Part shown: piece by piece, positions 1 to 7,856 of the stretch
Position numbering within the stretch: position 1 is the first letter of the stretch
Layout: every line of letters starts with the position of its first letter
Source of the DNA: UBA2031 sp037189985
GTDB lineage: Bacteria > Pseudomonadota > Gammaproteobacteria > Pseudomonadales > Moraxellaceae
Length of the DNA stretch: 64,000 bases
Assembly: GCA_037189985.1 (NCBI GenBank)
Contig: JBBCJX010000018.1
Span: 186,001-250,000 of the forward strand
Reading direction: 5' to 3'
Program-made: the position numbers and the translations under genes
Notes under the pieces: model-generated
The model's database searches: none
Told to the model about the DNA's origin: nothing
Seen by the model: the letters and a program-made list of their open reading frames with translations, nothing else

Positions 1-2
1 AT

Positions 3-299
3 CTGATCGAGGCCATGATTCTCGATGACATTCCCACCAAGGACATGGTGGCGCAGCAACTGGGCATCAGTGGCCGCAGCCTGCATCGCAAGTTGCAGAA
101 TGCGGGCAGCAGTTACCGGGAAATACTGGATGAAGTGAGGCTGGGCATTGCGCACCGGCGTTTGCGCGAGAGCACGGACTCCATCAATGAAATTGCGGAG
201 CACCTTGGTTTCAGTTCCCATCAGGCTTTCCTGCGCTGGTTCAAGCAGGTGACGGGAAAGACGCCGGGCGAGTACCGCAAGGAAAAAGAGGCAGGCTGA
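3..299 (+). CDS. AraC-family transcriptional regulator, C-terminal part (5' truncated by window edge)
   Basis: The frame is open from the first bases of the window, so the gene begins outside it. The visible 98 residues form a complete AraC/XylS DNA-binding region: two helix-turn-helix units (around ISGRSLHRKL and INEIAEHLGFSSHQAFLRWF) and the closing family signature TGKTPGEYRK. It binds DNA as a transcription regulator; the sensor domain that would reveal the ligand is missing. Its stop overlaps the start of the next gene by one base (TGATG arrangement), so the two are probably co-transcribed. Family assignment is firm; the target is unknown. Confidence 0.88.
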   Translation: MIEAMILDDIPTKDMVAQQLGISGRSLHRKLQNAGSSYREILDEVRLGIAHRRLRESTDSINEIAEHLGFSSHQAFLRWFKQVTGKTPGEYRKEKEAG

Positions 300-916
300 T
301 GGCAAAAGACAGTCTTGAACCCGCATCCGGATGGGCTGGTCACGGGCGCTTGCGCCTGCCGCCACCTCCGCCCTCTGACCGCGGCATGCTCTTCCGGGGG
401 ATGTCGCTTTTCACCCGTTTCTTTGGCCGTGGCGAAATGCCGGACATCATCACGGTGCTCAACATCAATCCCCGTCTGTTCTGGGCCTGGTTATTCTTTG
501 CCTCGCGCCTGATGCCCTTTGGTCGCTTGCCAGCCGATGTACGCGAGAAAATCATCCTGCGCACGGGCTGGAACTGCCGCAGCCGTTACGAGTGGGGCCA
601 GCATGTGGAGATTGCTCTTTCTGTAGGAGTGAGTGACGAGGACATCCTGCGTGTTTCGGAAGGCCCCTGGGCATGGAGCGAGCCGCATGACAGGGCCTTG
701 ATGCTGGCTTGTGACGAGGTTTTCCGTGACAAGTGCATTTCCGAGGCAACCTGGCAAATACTGGAAAAAACCTACAGCAAGCCCTTGCTGATCGAGATCG
801 TCATCCTGATCGGGCATTACGAAATGATTGCCGGATTTCTCAACAGTGCGGGCCTGGAGCTGGAGCCGCCCATCGAAGCTGCACTGCAGGCTTTTCACCT
901 GCGCATCGGCCGTTAG
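299..916 (+). CDS. Carboxymuconolactone decarboxylase-like (AhpD-like) protein
   Basis: A 205-residue protein of the CMD/AhpD superfamily. The segment around residues 80–105 (VREKIILRTGWNCRSRYEWGQH) is the usual CMD core with a conserved Cys, Tyr-Glu-Trp and His. The paired CxxC cysteines of true AhpD peroxidases are absent (NCRSRYEW has one Cys), so peroxidase activity is doubtful; many relatives are decarboxylase-like proteins of unknown substrate. The N-terminal 35 residues are proline rich and outside the domain. It overlaps the AraC gene and is likely regulated together with it. Substrate not predictable. Confidence 0.75.
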   Translation: MAKDSLEPASGWAGHGRLRLPPPPPSDRGMLFRGMSLFTRFFGRGEMPDIITVLNINPRLFWAWLFFASRLMPFGRLPADVREKIILRTGWNCRSRYEWGQHVEIALSVGVSDEDILRVSEGPWAWSEPHDRALMLACDEVFRDKCISEATWQILEKTYSKPLLIEIVILIGHYEMIAGFLNSAGLELEPPIEAALQAFHLRIGR

Positions 917-983
917 GGATGCCTTGAACGGTATTCTGCCAAGTCTTCGCCGGAGTGATGAAAGCAGGGGTTTGAGCAGGCTC

Positions 984-1673
984 TTAGTCCCCTGTCGGGG
1001 ATATGCGGAATTCCCGCACCACGTCCAGCTTGCGCAATTTCTCTGAAAGTGCGCGGGTATTGCTCTGTCGGCGGCTGCGAATAACCATGCGGTACTCGAA
1101 GGCGCCGCCCGTGGTAACGCGATAGCTCATGTTGGCAATGCTGAATCCTTCCGAAGTCAGCAATGCCCGCAGTTCGTCTTCCGGCATCACATGCTGGCGA
1201 TCAAAGCACACATAGTGATGTGCGTAGGAGTGGGCCGGCATGCGACCTTCTATGATGTGAAAGGCTGCCAGCACGCCCAGCGTGACGAGGGTGGCCAGCA
1301 ACGCCGGAAAATAGAACCCTACCCCCAGCAGAATGCCGATGGCTGCCGTGATCCATATCGAGGCCGCCGTGGTCAGGCCGCGTACGCTGAAGCCTTCCTT
1401 GAAGATTACGCCGGCACCCAGAAAGCCGATGCCGGTCATGATTCCTTGCGCCATGCGGGTGGGATCGGTACGTACGGTCTCCAGCGGAATGCCGGGCAGC
1501 CATTGCCATTGGTAATAGGTCACCAGCATCAGCAGGCTTGATGCTAGGCAGACAAGGGTGTGGGTCCGGAAACCGGCCGGGCGGCCGTGATAGCTGCGCT
1601 CGAGCCCGATAGCTCCTCCGGCCGCCACTGCAGCCAGAAGATGTGTGGTGATGGTGACATATTCGGCATCCAT
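984..1673 (-). CDS. MgtC/SapB family inner-membrane protein
   Basis: A longer frame begins at 1862, but the ATG at 1673 is preferred: it has AGGA about 7 bases upstream and starts exactly where MgtC homology begins. The 229 residues contain the family blocks GAIGLERSYHGRPAGFRTH (about 20–38) and DPTRMAQGIMTGIGFLGAG (about 70–88), four to five membrane helices, and a C-terminal ACT-like soluble tail with RVTTGGAFEYR. MgtC proteins sit in the inner membrane and modulate F-type ATPase or Mg2+ stress responses in pathogens; a general Mg2+/envelope role is all that can be inferred here. It stands alone, convergent with the preceding gene. Confidence 0.85.
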   Translation of the reverse strand: MDAEYVTITTHLLAAVAAGGAIGLERSYHGRPAGFRTHTLVCLASSLLMLVTYYQWQWLPGIPLETVRTDPTRMAQGIMTGIGFLGAGVIFKEGFSVRGLTTAASIWITAAIGILLGVGFYFPALLATLVTLGVLAAFHIIEGRMPAHSYAHHYVCFDRQHVMPEDELRALLTSEGFSIANMSYRVTTGGAFEYRMVIRSRRQSNTRALSEKLRKLDVVREFRISPTGD

Positions 1674-1995
1674 GAATGCTTCCTGCGGGAATGGCGGATG
1701 CATAAAGATTCGCGCCGGCCTTGTTGCCTTGTCCAGACGAGTTGCTTCTATGGTTATGCCGGCTTCCGTAGCAGTCTCTTCATGATTTTTGCAATGCAGG
1801 CGGGTTTTTCGGACGCGAAACCACAGCGGGTGGTGCATGCTCTCGAGTGCGAGCGAACACACCCGGGGTGATTTTCAGGCTTGCATTCGTCGTGTAATCT
1901 GCTTTGCTGCACGCCTGTGAGTTCATCACGAAAATCTATTGCCAGTTTGGTTCTGGAAGTGCCCCGAAGAGGGTACGCATGTCTTAGGGGTAGTC

Positions 1996-2325
1996 ATGTC
2001 CAAGTATTCCGTCACCTGTGCCGCCATGAATGAAAAGGATGTCGCGCTCATCAAGTCCTTGCTCGGTATCGTGGGGCGCGGCCAGGGTGCTGAATGGAGC
2101 TATGTCGAAGGTCCGGATGCCGATGTCGTCATCGTTGATACCGAAGAGCGCAGCGGCATGACCGCCCTGAAGTCGGGCAAGTCGCGCGCCATGGTGGCCT
2201 ATGCCTCGCCGGACAAGACACTCATCCCCAACACCTTTGCCCTGACCAAGCCAGCCCGTGCCCGTGATCTCATGGAGGTGCTGGCAGCCATACAGCGTCG
2301 GCTGGAAACCTCGTCCCCGGCCTGA
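1996..2325 (+). CDS. Hypothetical small protein with receiver-like fold
   Basis: The 109-residue protein starts at the ATG at 1996, preceded by AGGGG five bases upstream; an earlier in-frame ATG at 1939 lacks this. The pattern suggests a small alpha/beta fold like a response-regulator receiver: a hydrophobic strand ending in D (DADVVIVDTEE, about 40–50) and a late LTKPARARDLMEVL resembling the Lys-Pro switch of CheY-like domains. A typical acidic pocket is not clear, so it would be a degenerate receiver. No family is recognised with certainty. It is monocistronic between mgtC and a lipoprotein gene. Confidence 0.6.
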   Translation: MSKYSVTCAAMNEKDVALIKSLLGIVGRGQGAEWSYVEGPDADVVIVDTEERSGMTALKSGKSRAMVAYASPDKTLIPNTFALTKPARARDLMEVLAAIQRRLETSSPA

Positions 2326-2507
2326 GGACGATGGCTGCCGCGGCAAGTGTGCGCGGCCCGGCGCTCTGGATGTGAACCCGGCTACCCCCGGAATGGGGAT
2401 GCTGTCACAAAATGCAAAACCATGACAAAAAGCGTCAGTTTTGCGGTTCCCTTACCCGGCCTGCTCCCTAGAATGACCTCGGTGGTTCTGTTTTCGAGGT
2501 CGCTGTC

Positions 2508-2939
2508 ATGTCATACCCCCTTTCCCGTCGTGTTGTGCTTGGCCTTGTATTGGGCTTGGGCGGGCTGATGTCCGGCTGTGGTACGGAGAAGATGGCAGCA
2601 CAGGCCCCGGTAACCCCGGCGGCACCGGTTATACGGGATGGCAGCCTGATGTCTCCGGGCCGTCCGCAGATCGCGCGCCTCCCGGAGGCTGTCGTGCCGG
2701 GTACGCAGGAGGTCACCTGGAACATGTGGTGGGGCGAGAACGGCCGCAAATGGACCGTCTATGTGAATGGCGTCAAGGCGTCAGCTGGCGAGCTGTCTTC
2801 AGCCACGCCCAATGCCCAGCAGGCCACGGCCGAGCTTCCCCTGCAGGAGCCCGGCAGCTATGAAATCAAGGTGGCGCTCTGCAACGATCATGGCTGCTCG
2901 GAAAGCGAGCCGGCCATCCTGAATGTGGCGGCAGGTTGA
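2508..2939 (+). CDS. Lipoprotein with a ChitinaseA N-terminal (FnIII-like) domain
   Basis: This 143-residue protein has a lipoprotein signal peptide with lipobox LMSGC (lipidated Cys24), so it is membrane anchored outside the cytoplasm. GAGGT lies six bases before the ATG. After a proline/alanine linker, residues about 68–143 resemble the fibronectin-III-like N-terminal domain of Serratia-type chitinase A: VTWNMWWGENGRKWTVYVNG, then SYEIKVALCNDHGCSES with a paired Cys motif. In chitinases this module helps present the polymer; here no catalytic domain follows, so the role is unknown, perhaps glycan binding. It is convergent with folA. Confidence 0.72.
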   Translation: MSYPLSRRVVLGLVLGLGGLMSGCGTEKMAAQAPVTPAAPVIRDGSLMSPGRPQIARLPEAVVPGTQEVTWNMWWGENGRKWTVYVNGVKASAGELSSATPNAQQATAELPLQEPGSYEIKVALCNDHGCSESEPAILNVAAG

Positions 2940-2946
2940 GCGACGG

Positions 2947-3468
2947 CTAGCGGCGTTCGTAGACCACAAAGCTGTAATCCAGCCCGGCAGGTTCGTAATG
3001 ATGGGGCTGGCGCCCGATCTCTTGCCACGCACTCTTGTCCCAGTCAGGGAAAAAGGCATCCCCACTGACGCTTTTGGCGACCTCTGTCAGGTAGAGGCGG
3101 TCGGCCTGGGGCAGCGCTTGCGCATAGATCTGCGCACCACCGATCACGACGATTTCCTCGTCACCGGCAATATGGGCAACCGCCAGGGCTACGGTCACGG
3201 CTTCTTCCAGCGAATGCACGATCCTGACGCCTTCCGGTGCGATATAGCTGGCATTGCGCGTGATCACGATATTGGTGCGGTTGGGCAGCGGCCGACCCAA
3301 AGAGTCGAAGGTGGAGCGTCCCATGATCACCGGCTTGCCGCTGGTAACGGCCTTGAAGTACTTGAGGTCGTCAGGCAGGTACCACGGCAGCTTGTTGTCT
3401 ACGCCGATGCAGCCATTCTCGGCAACAGCTGCAATCAGCGAGAGGCGAGGCTTCTTGTCATTCGTCAT
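2947..3468 (-). CDS. folA: Dihydrofolate reductase
   Basis: Reduces 7,8-dihydrofolate to tetrahydrofolate with NADPH. The 173 residues carry all landmarks: LSLIAAVAENGCIGVDNKLPW at the N-terminus, the catalytic acid in LPDDLKYFK, the NADPH-binding GKPVIMGRSTFDSLGRPLPNR and VIGGAQIY. Length is typical of type I bacterial DHFR. It lies 59 bases downstream of thyA on the same strand, which fits recycling of the dihydrofolate produced by thymidylate synthase; lgt–thyA–folA are probably one transcript. Confidence 0.97.
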   Translation of the reverse strand: MTNDKKPRLSLIAAVAENGCIGVDNKLPWYLPDDLKYFKAVTSGKPVIMGRSTFDSLGRPLPNRTNIVITRNASYIAPEGVRIVHSLEEAVTVALAVAHIAGDEEIVVIGGAQIYAQALPQADRLYLTEVAKSVSGDAFFPDWDKSAWQEIGRQPHHYEPAGLDYSFVVYERR

Positions 3469-3527
3469 GTCGGTCGCCAGCAGTTCATGGGTGGCCTGGG
3501 TTTCGGTACGGGCACCTTAAGCCCGGG

Positions 3528-4322
3528 CTACACGGCCACCGGTGCCTTGATATGTGGATGGTGTTCGTAGTTCTCCAGCGTGAAATCTTCGAAAACAAAA
3601 TCAAAGATGTTCTTCACTTCGGGATTGAGGCGCATCACCGGCAGGGGCAAGGGTACACGTGACAGCTGCAGGTCCGCCTGCTCCAGATGATTGCTGTAGA
3701 GGTGGCAGTCACCGCCTGTCCAGACAAAATCCCCCGGTTCCAGATTGCAGGCCTGCGCCACCATCATAGTCAGCAAGGCATAGCTGGCAATGTTGAACGG
3801 CACGCCCAGGAAAATATCGGCACTGCGCTGGTAGAGCTGGCAGGAAAGTTTGCCATCGGCCACATAGAACTGGAAAAAGGCATGGCAAGGAGGCAGTGCC
3901 ATGTTCTGTATCTCGCCCACGTTCCAGGCAGAAACAATCAGGCGCCGCGAATCCGGTGTATTTTTTATCTGCTCGATCACCTGGGTGACCTGGTCGATGT
4001 GGCGGCCATCGGCTGCCGGCCAGGAGCGCCACTGGTAGCCGTAAACCGGGCCGAGGTTGCCCTCGGCATCAGCCCATTCGTCCCAGATGGAAACACCGTT
4101 TTCCTTGAGATAGGAAATGTTGGTGTCACCTTTCAGGAACCACAGCAGTTCGTGGATGATGGACTTGAGATGCAGCTTTTTGGTGGTCAGCGCCGGAAAG
4201 CCTTCAGCCAGGTTGAAACGCATCTGGTAACCGAAGACGGACCACGTGCCGGTGCCGGTACGGTCGGACTTGAAGGTGCCGTGTTCGCGCACGTGACGCA
4301 TGAAGTCGAGATACTGTTTCAT
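3528..4322 (-). CDS. thyA: Thymidylate synthase
   Basis: Methylates dUMP to dTMP using methylene-tetrahydrofolate. The protein is 264 residues, the same as E. coli ThyA, with the catalytic Cys146 in LPPCHAFFQFYV, the phosphate-binding RTGTGTWS near residue 21, and the substrate-binding QRSADIFLGVPFNIASYALL. The start ATG overlaps the lgt stop by four bases (ATGA), indicating translational coupling, and folA follows. This is the standard thymidylate cycle arrangement. Confidence 0.98.
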   Translation of the reverse strand: MKQYLDFMRHVREHGTFKSDRTGTGTWSVFGYQMRFNLAEGFPALTTKKLHLKSIIHELLWFLKGDTNISYLKENGVSIWDEWADAEGNLGPVYGYQWRSWPAADGRHIDQVTQVIEQIKNTPDSRRLIVSAWNVGEIQNMALPPCHAFFQFYVADGKLSCQLYQRSADIFLGVPFNIASYALLTMMVAQACNLEPGDFVWTGGDCHLYSNHLEQADLQLSRVPLPLPVMRLNPEVKNIFDFVFEDFTLENYEHHPHIKAPVAV

Positions 4323-5128
4323 CGTGCACGCACTCCGGGCAGTTCTTTGCGGTAGGCCACCAGCAGCAGGATAAATCCGCCAATGATCATGGGTGTGGTG
4401 AGTATCTGGCCCATGGTCATCCAGTCAAAAAGGATGAAACCTTTGTCAGCATCCGGCTGGCGGAAAAACTCCACGATGAAGCGTGCCAGTCCGTAACCGA
4501 TCAGGAAGACCGAAGCGACTGCCATGCGCGGCCGAGGCCGGCGCGAGAACCACCACAGCACGACGAACAGCAAAATGCCTTCCAGCGCAGCTTCATAAAG
4601 TTGCGAGGGGTGGCGTGGCAGCATGTCCACATGCGGGAAAATCATCGCAAACGGGTAGTCCGGATTTTCCACCGGCCGGCCCCAGAGTTCGCCACCGATG
4701 AAGTTCCCTATACGGCCGAAGAAAATTCCCGGCGGTACCAGCGGCGCCACGAAGTCCATCACGTCCAGCCAGTTCTTCTTGTACTGCCAGGAAAAGAAGG
4801 CCATGGCCACGAGCACGCCGAGCAGGCCGCCGTGAAAGCTCATGCCACCTTCCCAGACCTGAAGTGCCCAGAGCGGATCGTCCAGGAAGCGGTGAAAGCC
4901 GTAGAACAGCACATAGCCCAAGCGGCCACCGAGGATCACCCCCAGGGCCACGTAGAAGACCATGTCGGAAACCATGTCGGCCGTCCACTGGCTGCCCGGC
5001 TTGCGCGTGCGCAGCAGGGCCAGGCCGTAACCGGCGGCAAAGCCGAACAGGTACATGAGGCCGTACCAGTGCACGGCCAGAGGGCCAAGCTGGACGGCGA
5101 TGGGGCTGATTTGCGGATAAACTAGCAC
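4319..5128 (-). CDS. lgt: Prolipoprotein diacylglyceryl transferase
   Basis: Transfers diacylglycerol from phosphatidylglycerol to the lipobox Cys of prolipoproteins, an essential inner-membrane step. The 269 residues have about seven membrane helices, the Lgt signature GRIGNFIGGELWGRP (138–152) and the conserved SFHGG (97–101). It supplies lipidation for the several lipoproteins in this window. The lgt–thyA order and four-base overlap are common in gammaproteobacteria. Confidence 0.97.
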   Translation of the reverse strand: MLVYPQISPIAVQLGPLAVHWYGLMYLFGFAAGYGLALLRTRKPGSQWTADMVSDMVFYVALGVILGGRLGYVLFYGFHRFLDDPLWALQVWEGGMSFHGGLLGVLVAMAFFSWQYKKNWLDVMDFVAPLVPPGIFFGRIGNFIGGELWGRPVENPDYPFAMIFPHVDMLPRHPSQLYEAALEGILLFVVLWWFSRRPRPRMAVASVFLIGYGLARFIVEFFRQPDADKGFILFDWMTMGQILTTPMIIGGFILLLVAYRKELPGVRAR

Positions 5129-5268
5129 GGACGATTCCTTGTAACGGCAAGCCGGTCGACGGCGGAATGTGCGCCTGGGTCATGGCACCGGGGCAGGGCG
5201 ACAAGCCCGGCATTCTCCCATGGCCGGCGTCCGGGATGAACCGTCCTTTAATCCTTCTGGTGTTTCCG

Positions 5269-6024
5269 ATGTGTCTCATTGCCTTGGCCTGGCAGGCTCA
5301 CCCCGAATTTCCCCTCATTGTTGCCGCCAATCGTGACGAATTTTACGGGCGCCCCGCCCTGCCTGCCCGCTTCTGGGAGGATGCGCCATCCGTGCTGGCC
5401 GGGCGTGACCTGGAGGCCGGGGGAACCTGGCTGGGGGTGACGCGGCAGGGGCGCTTTGCCGCCCTGACCAATTACCGTGAACCGGGCGCTGCAAAGGGGA
5501 TGAGGTCGCGGGGACTGTTGGTCAGCCGCTTTCTGGAGGGCCACGATACGCCGCATGACCATGCGCAAACCGTGGCCGCAGAAGGCAGTGAATACAGCGG
5601 TTTCAGCCTGTTGCTGGGAACACCGGACAGCCTGGTGGCCGTCAGCAACCGTGGTCTGGCGCCCACCCGCATGGCTCCCGGCATCCATGGCCTCAGCAAT
5701 CATTTGCTGGATACCCCCTGGCCCAAGGTGGAAAAGGCCAAGGCCGGACTGGCGGCGGCACTCCATGCCCCTGTCATGGAGGAGGCCTTGCTGGGCATGC
5801 TTGCCGATGCCGAACCGGCAGCGGAGCCCCGCCTTCCGGATACCGGGGTGGGACTGGCCATGGAGCGCCTGCTCTCACCTCTCTTCATCCGGTCTTCCGG
5901 CTATGGCACCCGTGTTTCCACGGTGCTGCAACTCGGGGCCCGTACCCGTTTCCTCGAGCAGACCTTTGACCAGGGCGAGCCCGGCGAATGCTCCCGCTTT
6001 GCCTTTGACCTGATGCGCACATGA
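5269..6024 (+). CDS. NRDE (TANGO2-like) family protein
   Basis: The start is placed at the ATG at 5269 because family members begin with Met-Cys-hydrophobic and the longer frame from 5167 adds a non-homologous leader. The 251-residue protein begins MCLIALAW with NRDEFYGRP at 21–29, the NRDE signature, and has GGTWLGVTRQGRFAALTNYRE downstream. The family has an Ntn-hydrolase-like fold with Cys2 as possible nucleophile; bacterial function is unsettled (heme trafficking has been proposed for relatives). It overlaps the glycosylase gene by four bases, suggesting one operon. Confidence 0.88.
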   Translation: MCLIALAWQAHPEFPLIVAANRDEFYGRPALPARFWEDAPSVLAGRDLEAGGTWLGVTRQGRFAALTNYREPGAAKGMRSRGLLVSRFLEGHDTPHDHAQTVAAEGSEYSGFSLLLGTPDSLVAVSNRGLAPTRMAPGIHGLSNHLLDTPWPKVEKAKAGLAAALHAPVMEEALLGMLADAEPAAEPRLPDTGVGLAMERLLSPLFIRSSGYGTRVSTVLQLGARTRFLEQTFDQGEPGECSRFAFDLMRT

Positions 6025-6620
6025 ATGCCAAGCCGTTGCCCGCGAGTTTTTACCGGCGCGATACCACTGTCGTGGCGCAGGAGTTGCTGGGCATGCGTCT
6101 TTGCCGGCGCCTGCCGGATGGGCAACTGCTGTCGGGACTCATCGTCGAGACCGAGGCCTACCTCGGCGTGGAGGACGCTGCTTGCCACAGCGCGGGCGGA
6201 CGCCGCACCGCACGCACGGAAACCATGTATGCCGACGGTGGCGTGGCTTATGTGTATTTCATCTACGGCATGCATCACTGCTTCAACGTCGTGACGCGCC
6301 ACCGCGACCAGCCGGAGGCCGTATTGGTCCGGGCCTTGGCACCCGAGCAGGGGCATGCGCTGTGGCAGGAGCGTTTTCCCAGGCTCAAGCCTGTGCAATG
6401 GCTGAGCGGTCCAGGGAGGTTGTGCCGGGCCATGCAGATCGACAGGACGCATGACGCACTGTCGTTGCAATCGGATGTGTTGTGGCTGGAAGAGGCGCAG
6501 GCAGTGAGAGCGGAGGATCGCGTGGCGGCGCCGCGTGTGGGCGTGGACTATGCGGGAGAGGCGGCGCTTTGGCCGCTGCGGTTTTTCGTGAAAGCGGAAA
6601 AATCGGTTTCCCGGCGCTGA
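6021..6620 (+). CDS. DNA-3-methyladenine glycosylase (AAG/Mpg family)
   Basis: Excises alkylated purines such as 3-methyladenine in base-excision repair. The 199 residues match the AAG family: LLGMRLCRR near residue 20, the catalytic region LIVETEAYLGVEDAACHSA with the conserved Glu, and VAYVYFIYGMHHCFNVVT, the intercalating-tyrosine block. Length is normal for bacterial members. It is coupled to the NRDE gene by a four-base overlap and converges on the GGDEF gene. Confidence 0.93.
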   Translation: MNAKPLPASFYRRDTTVVAQELLGMRLCRRLPDGQLLSGLIVETEAYLGVEDAACHSAGGRRTARTETMYADGGVAYVYFIYGMHHCFNVVTRHRDQPEAVLVRALAPEQGHALWQERFPRLKPVQWLSGPGRLCRAMQIDRTHDALSLQSDVLWLEEAQAVRAEDRVAAPRVGVDYAGEAALWPLRFFVKAEKSVSRR

Positions 6621-6645
6621 TCGTTGTCCGGGCACTCGGAAGGCC

Positions 6646-7836
6646 CTAGGGCGATTCCTGTCGTATGCAGTTGTGCCCGGCAGCCCTGGCTTCATTGAGG
6701 GCGGCTTCAGCCGCATCAAGCAATTGCTGCATGCTGCGTGAGTCGCCGTCGCTGCTGCCGGCAATACCAATGCTCACACTCAGGGGAACAGGCCTGCCAG
6801 CTGCCAGGATTTCCACTTCGCTGAACTCCTGCCGTATGCGCTCCGCACTGTGCCGGGCCGAGTCCGGTGTGCTGTCTGCCAGCACGATGCAGAATTTTTC
6901 GCTGTCATGGCGGCCGACCAGATCCACATCCCGAACGTTGTTGCGCAGGATTTTTCCGAACTGTCTCAGGGCCTCATCGCCCGTCAGATGGCCGAAGTCA
7001 TCGTTGATGCGCTTGAGGTGGTCTATGCCCAGCATCATGACGGTCAGAGGGCGCCACAAGCGTTGTGACAGCGCCCAGTCGCGCTCAGCCATGTCCTTGA
7101 AGTTGCGATGGTTGCGCACACCGGTCAGCAGGTCGTTGCTGGTGAGTGAGGCAAGATCGTAGTAAGTCAGCGCATTCTGCGTCAGCAGGTAGGCAATGCC
7201 GGCACCGATAAGGGCAAAGAAATTGCCGAGGAAATTCAGTACCTGGACTGTCGTGGGCTCGAAGATCAGGGTCGCTCCGCTTTCGAAGAAAACGGAATGG
7301 ATGCCACGGGTGAACGAGGTGATGAGGACGATGCCGTAGAAGATCTGCATCAGCAGGCGGGCACTGCGGGTGTAGGGAGCGGCATCGTGGGGCAGGCGGG
7401 TGGCGTGCAGCATGGCAAAGACCAGCAGCACCAGCGCCATGGAGACGACGCCGATGCGGTAGCGCACGGCCACGTCGTAAGTGACGAGGAAATGGAACAG
7501 GACAGCATAGCCGGCCGCAATGGCGAGCATGACGGAAGTCTTGCAGGGCTTCTGCATGAGCAGGCGGTAAGCCGTCAGGAACAGCAGGAAGCCCCACATC
7601 AGCAGGATGTTGCCCAGCGTGGCGGAAACATACAGCGGGATGACATCGCGCAGCCCCACCAGCGCCAGTCCGCCGGCGGCAAGAATGCTGCCGGCTGCCC
7701 ATTGCATGGCGCTGCGCCGGCGGTCCCCGGTCGGGACATTGAGCACGAGTACGCAAAGCCCTGCCATCAGGGAAGACAGCATGAGCAGGAAGTACATCGT
7801 GCGCAGGTCAAGCGCGAGAGCAGTCATTGCATTCAA
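6646..7836 (-). CDS. Membrane GGDEF-domain protein with degenerate active site
   Basis: A 396-residue protein with roughly six to seven N-terminal membrane helices (to about residue 230) and a C-terminal GGDEF fold. The fold is clear (RINDDFGHLTGDEAL, SVSIGIAGSS), but the catalytic loop that should read GGDEF reads DSEKF (within GRHDSEKF, about 309–316). The metal-binding first Asp of the D-I-D motif is Gly (MLGIDHLK, about 267–274). Diguanylate cyclase activity is therefore unlikely; it may be a membrane sensor that binds nucleotide or partners. It lies just downstream of ptsP on the same strand with a 20-base gap, so is probably co-transcribed. Confidence 0.88.
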   Translation of the reverse strand: MNAMTALALDLRTMYFLLMLSSLMAGLCVLVLNVPTGDRRRSAMQWAAGSILAAGGLALVGLRDVIPLYVSATLGNILLMWGFLLFLTAYRLLMQKPCKTSVMLAIAAGYAVLFHFLVTYDVAVRYRIGVVSMALVLLVFAMLHATRLPHDAAPYTRSARLLMQIFYGIVLITSFTRGIHSVFFESGATLIFEPTTVQVLNFLGNFFALIGAGIAYLLTQNALTYYDLASLTSNDLLTGVRNHRNFKDMAERDWALSQRLWRPLTVMMLGIDHLKRINDDFGHLTGDEALRQFGKILRNNVRDVDLVGRHDSEKFCIVLADSTPDSARHSAERIRQEFSEVEILAAGRPVPLSVSIGIAGSSDGDSRSMQQLLDAAEAALNEARAAGHNCIRQESP

Positions 7837-7856
7837 CCGTTATCAGGGCGCCACGC

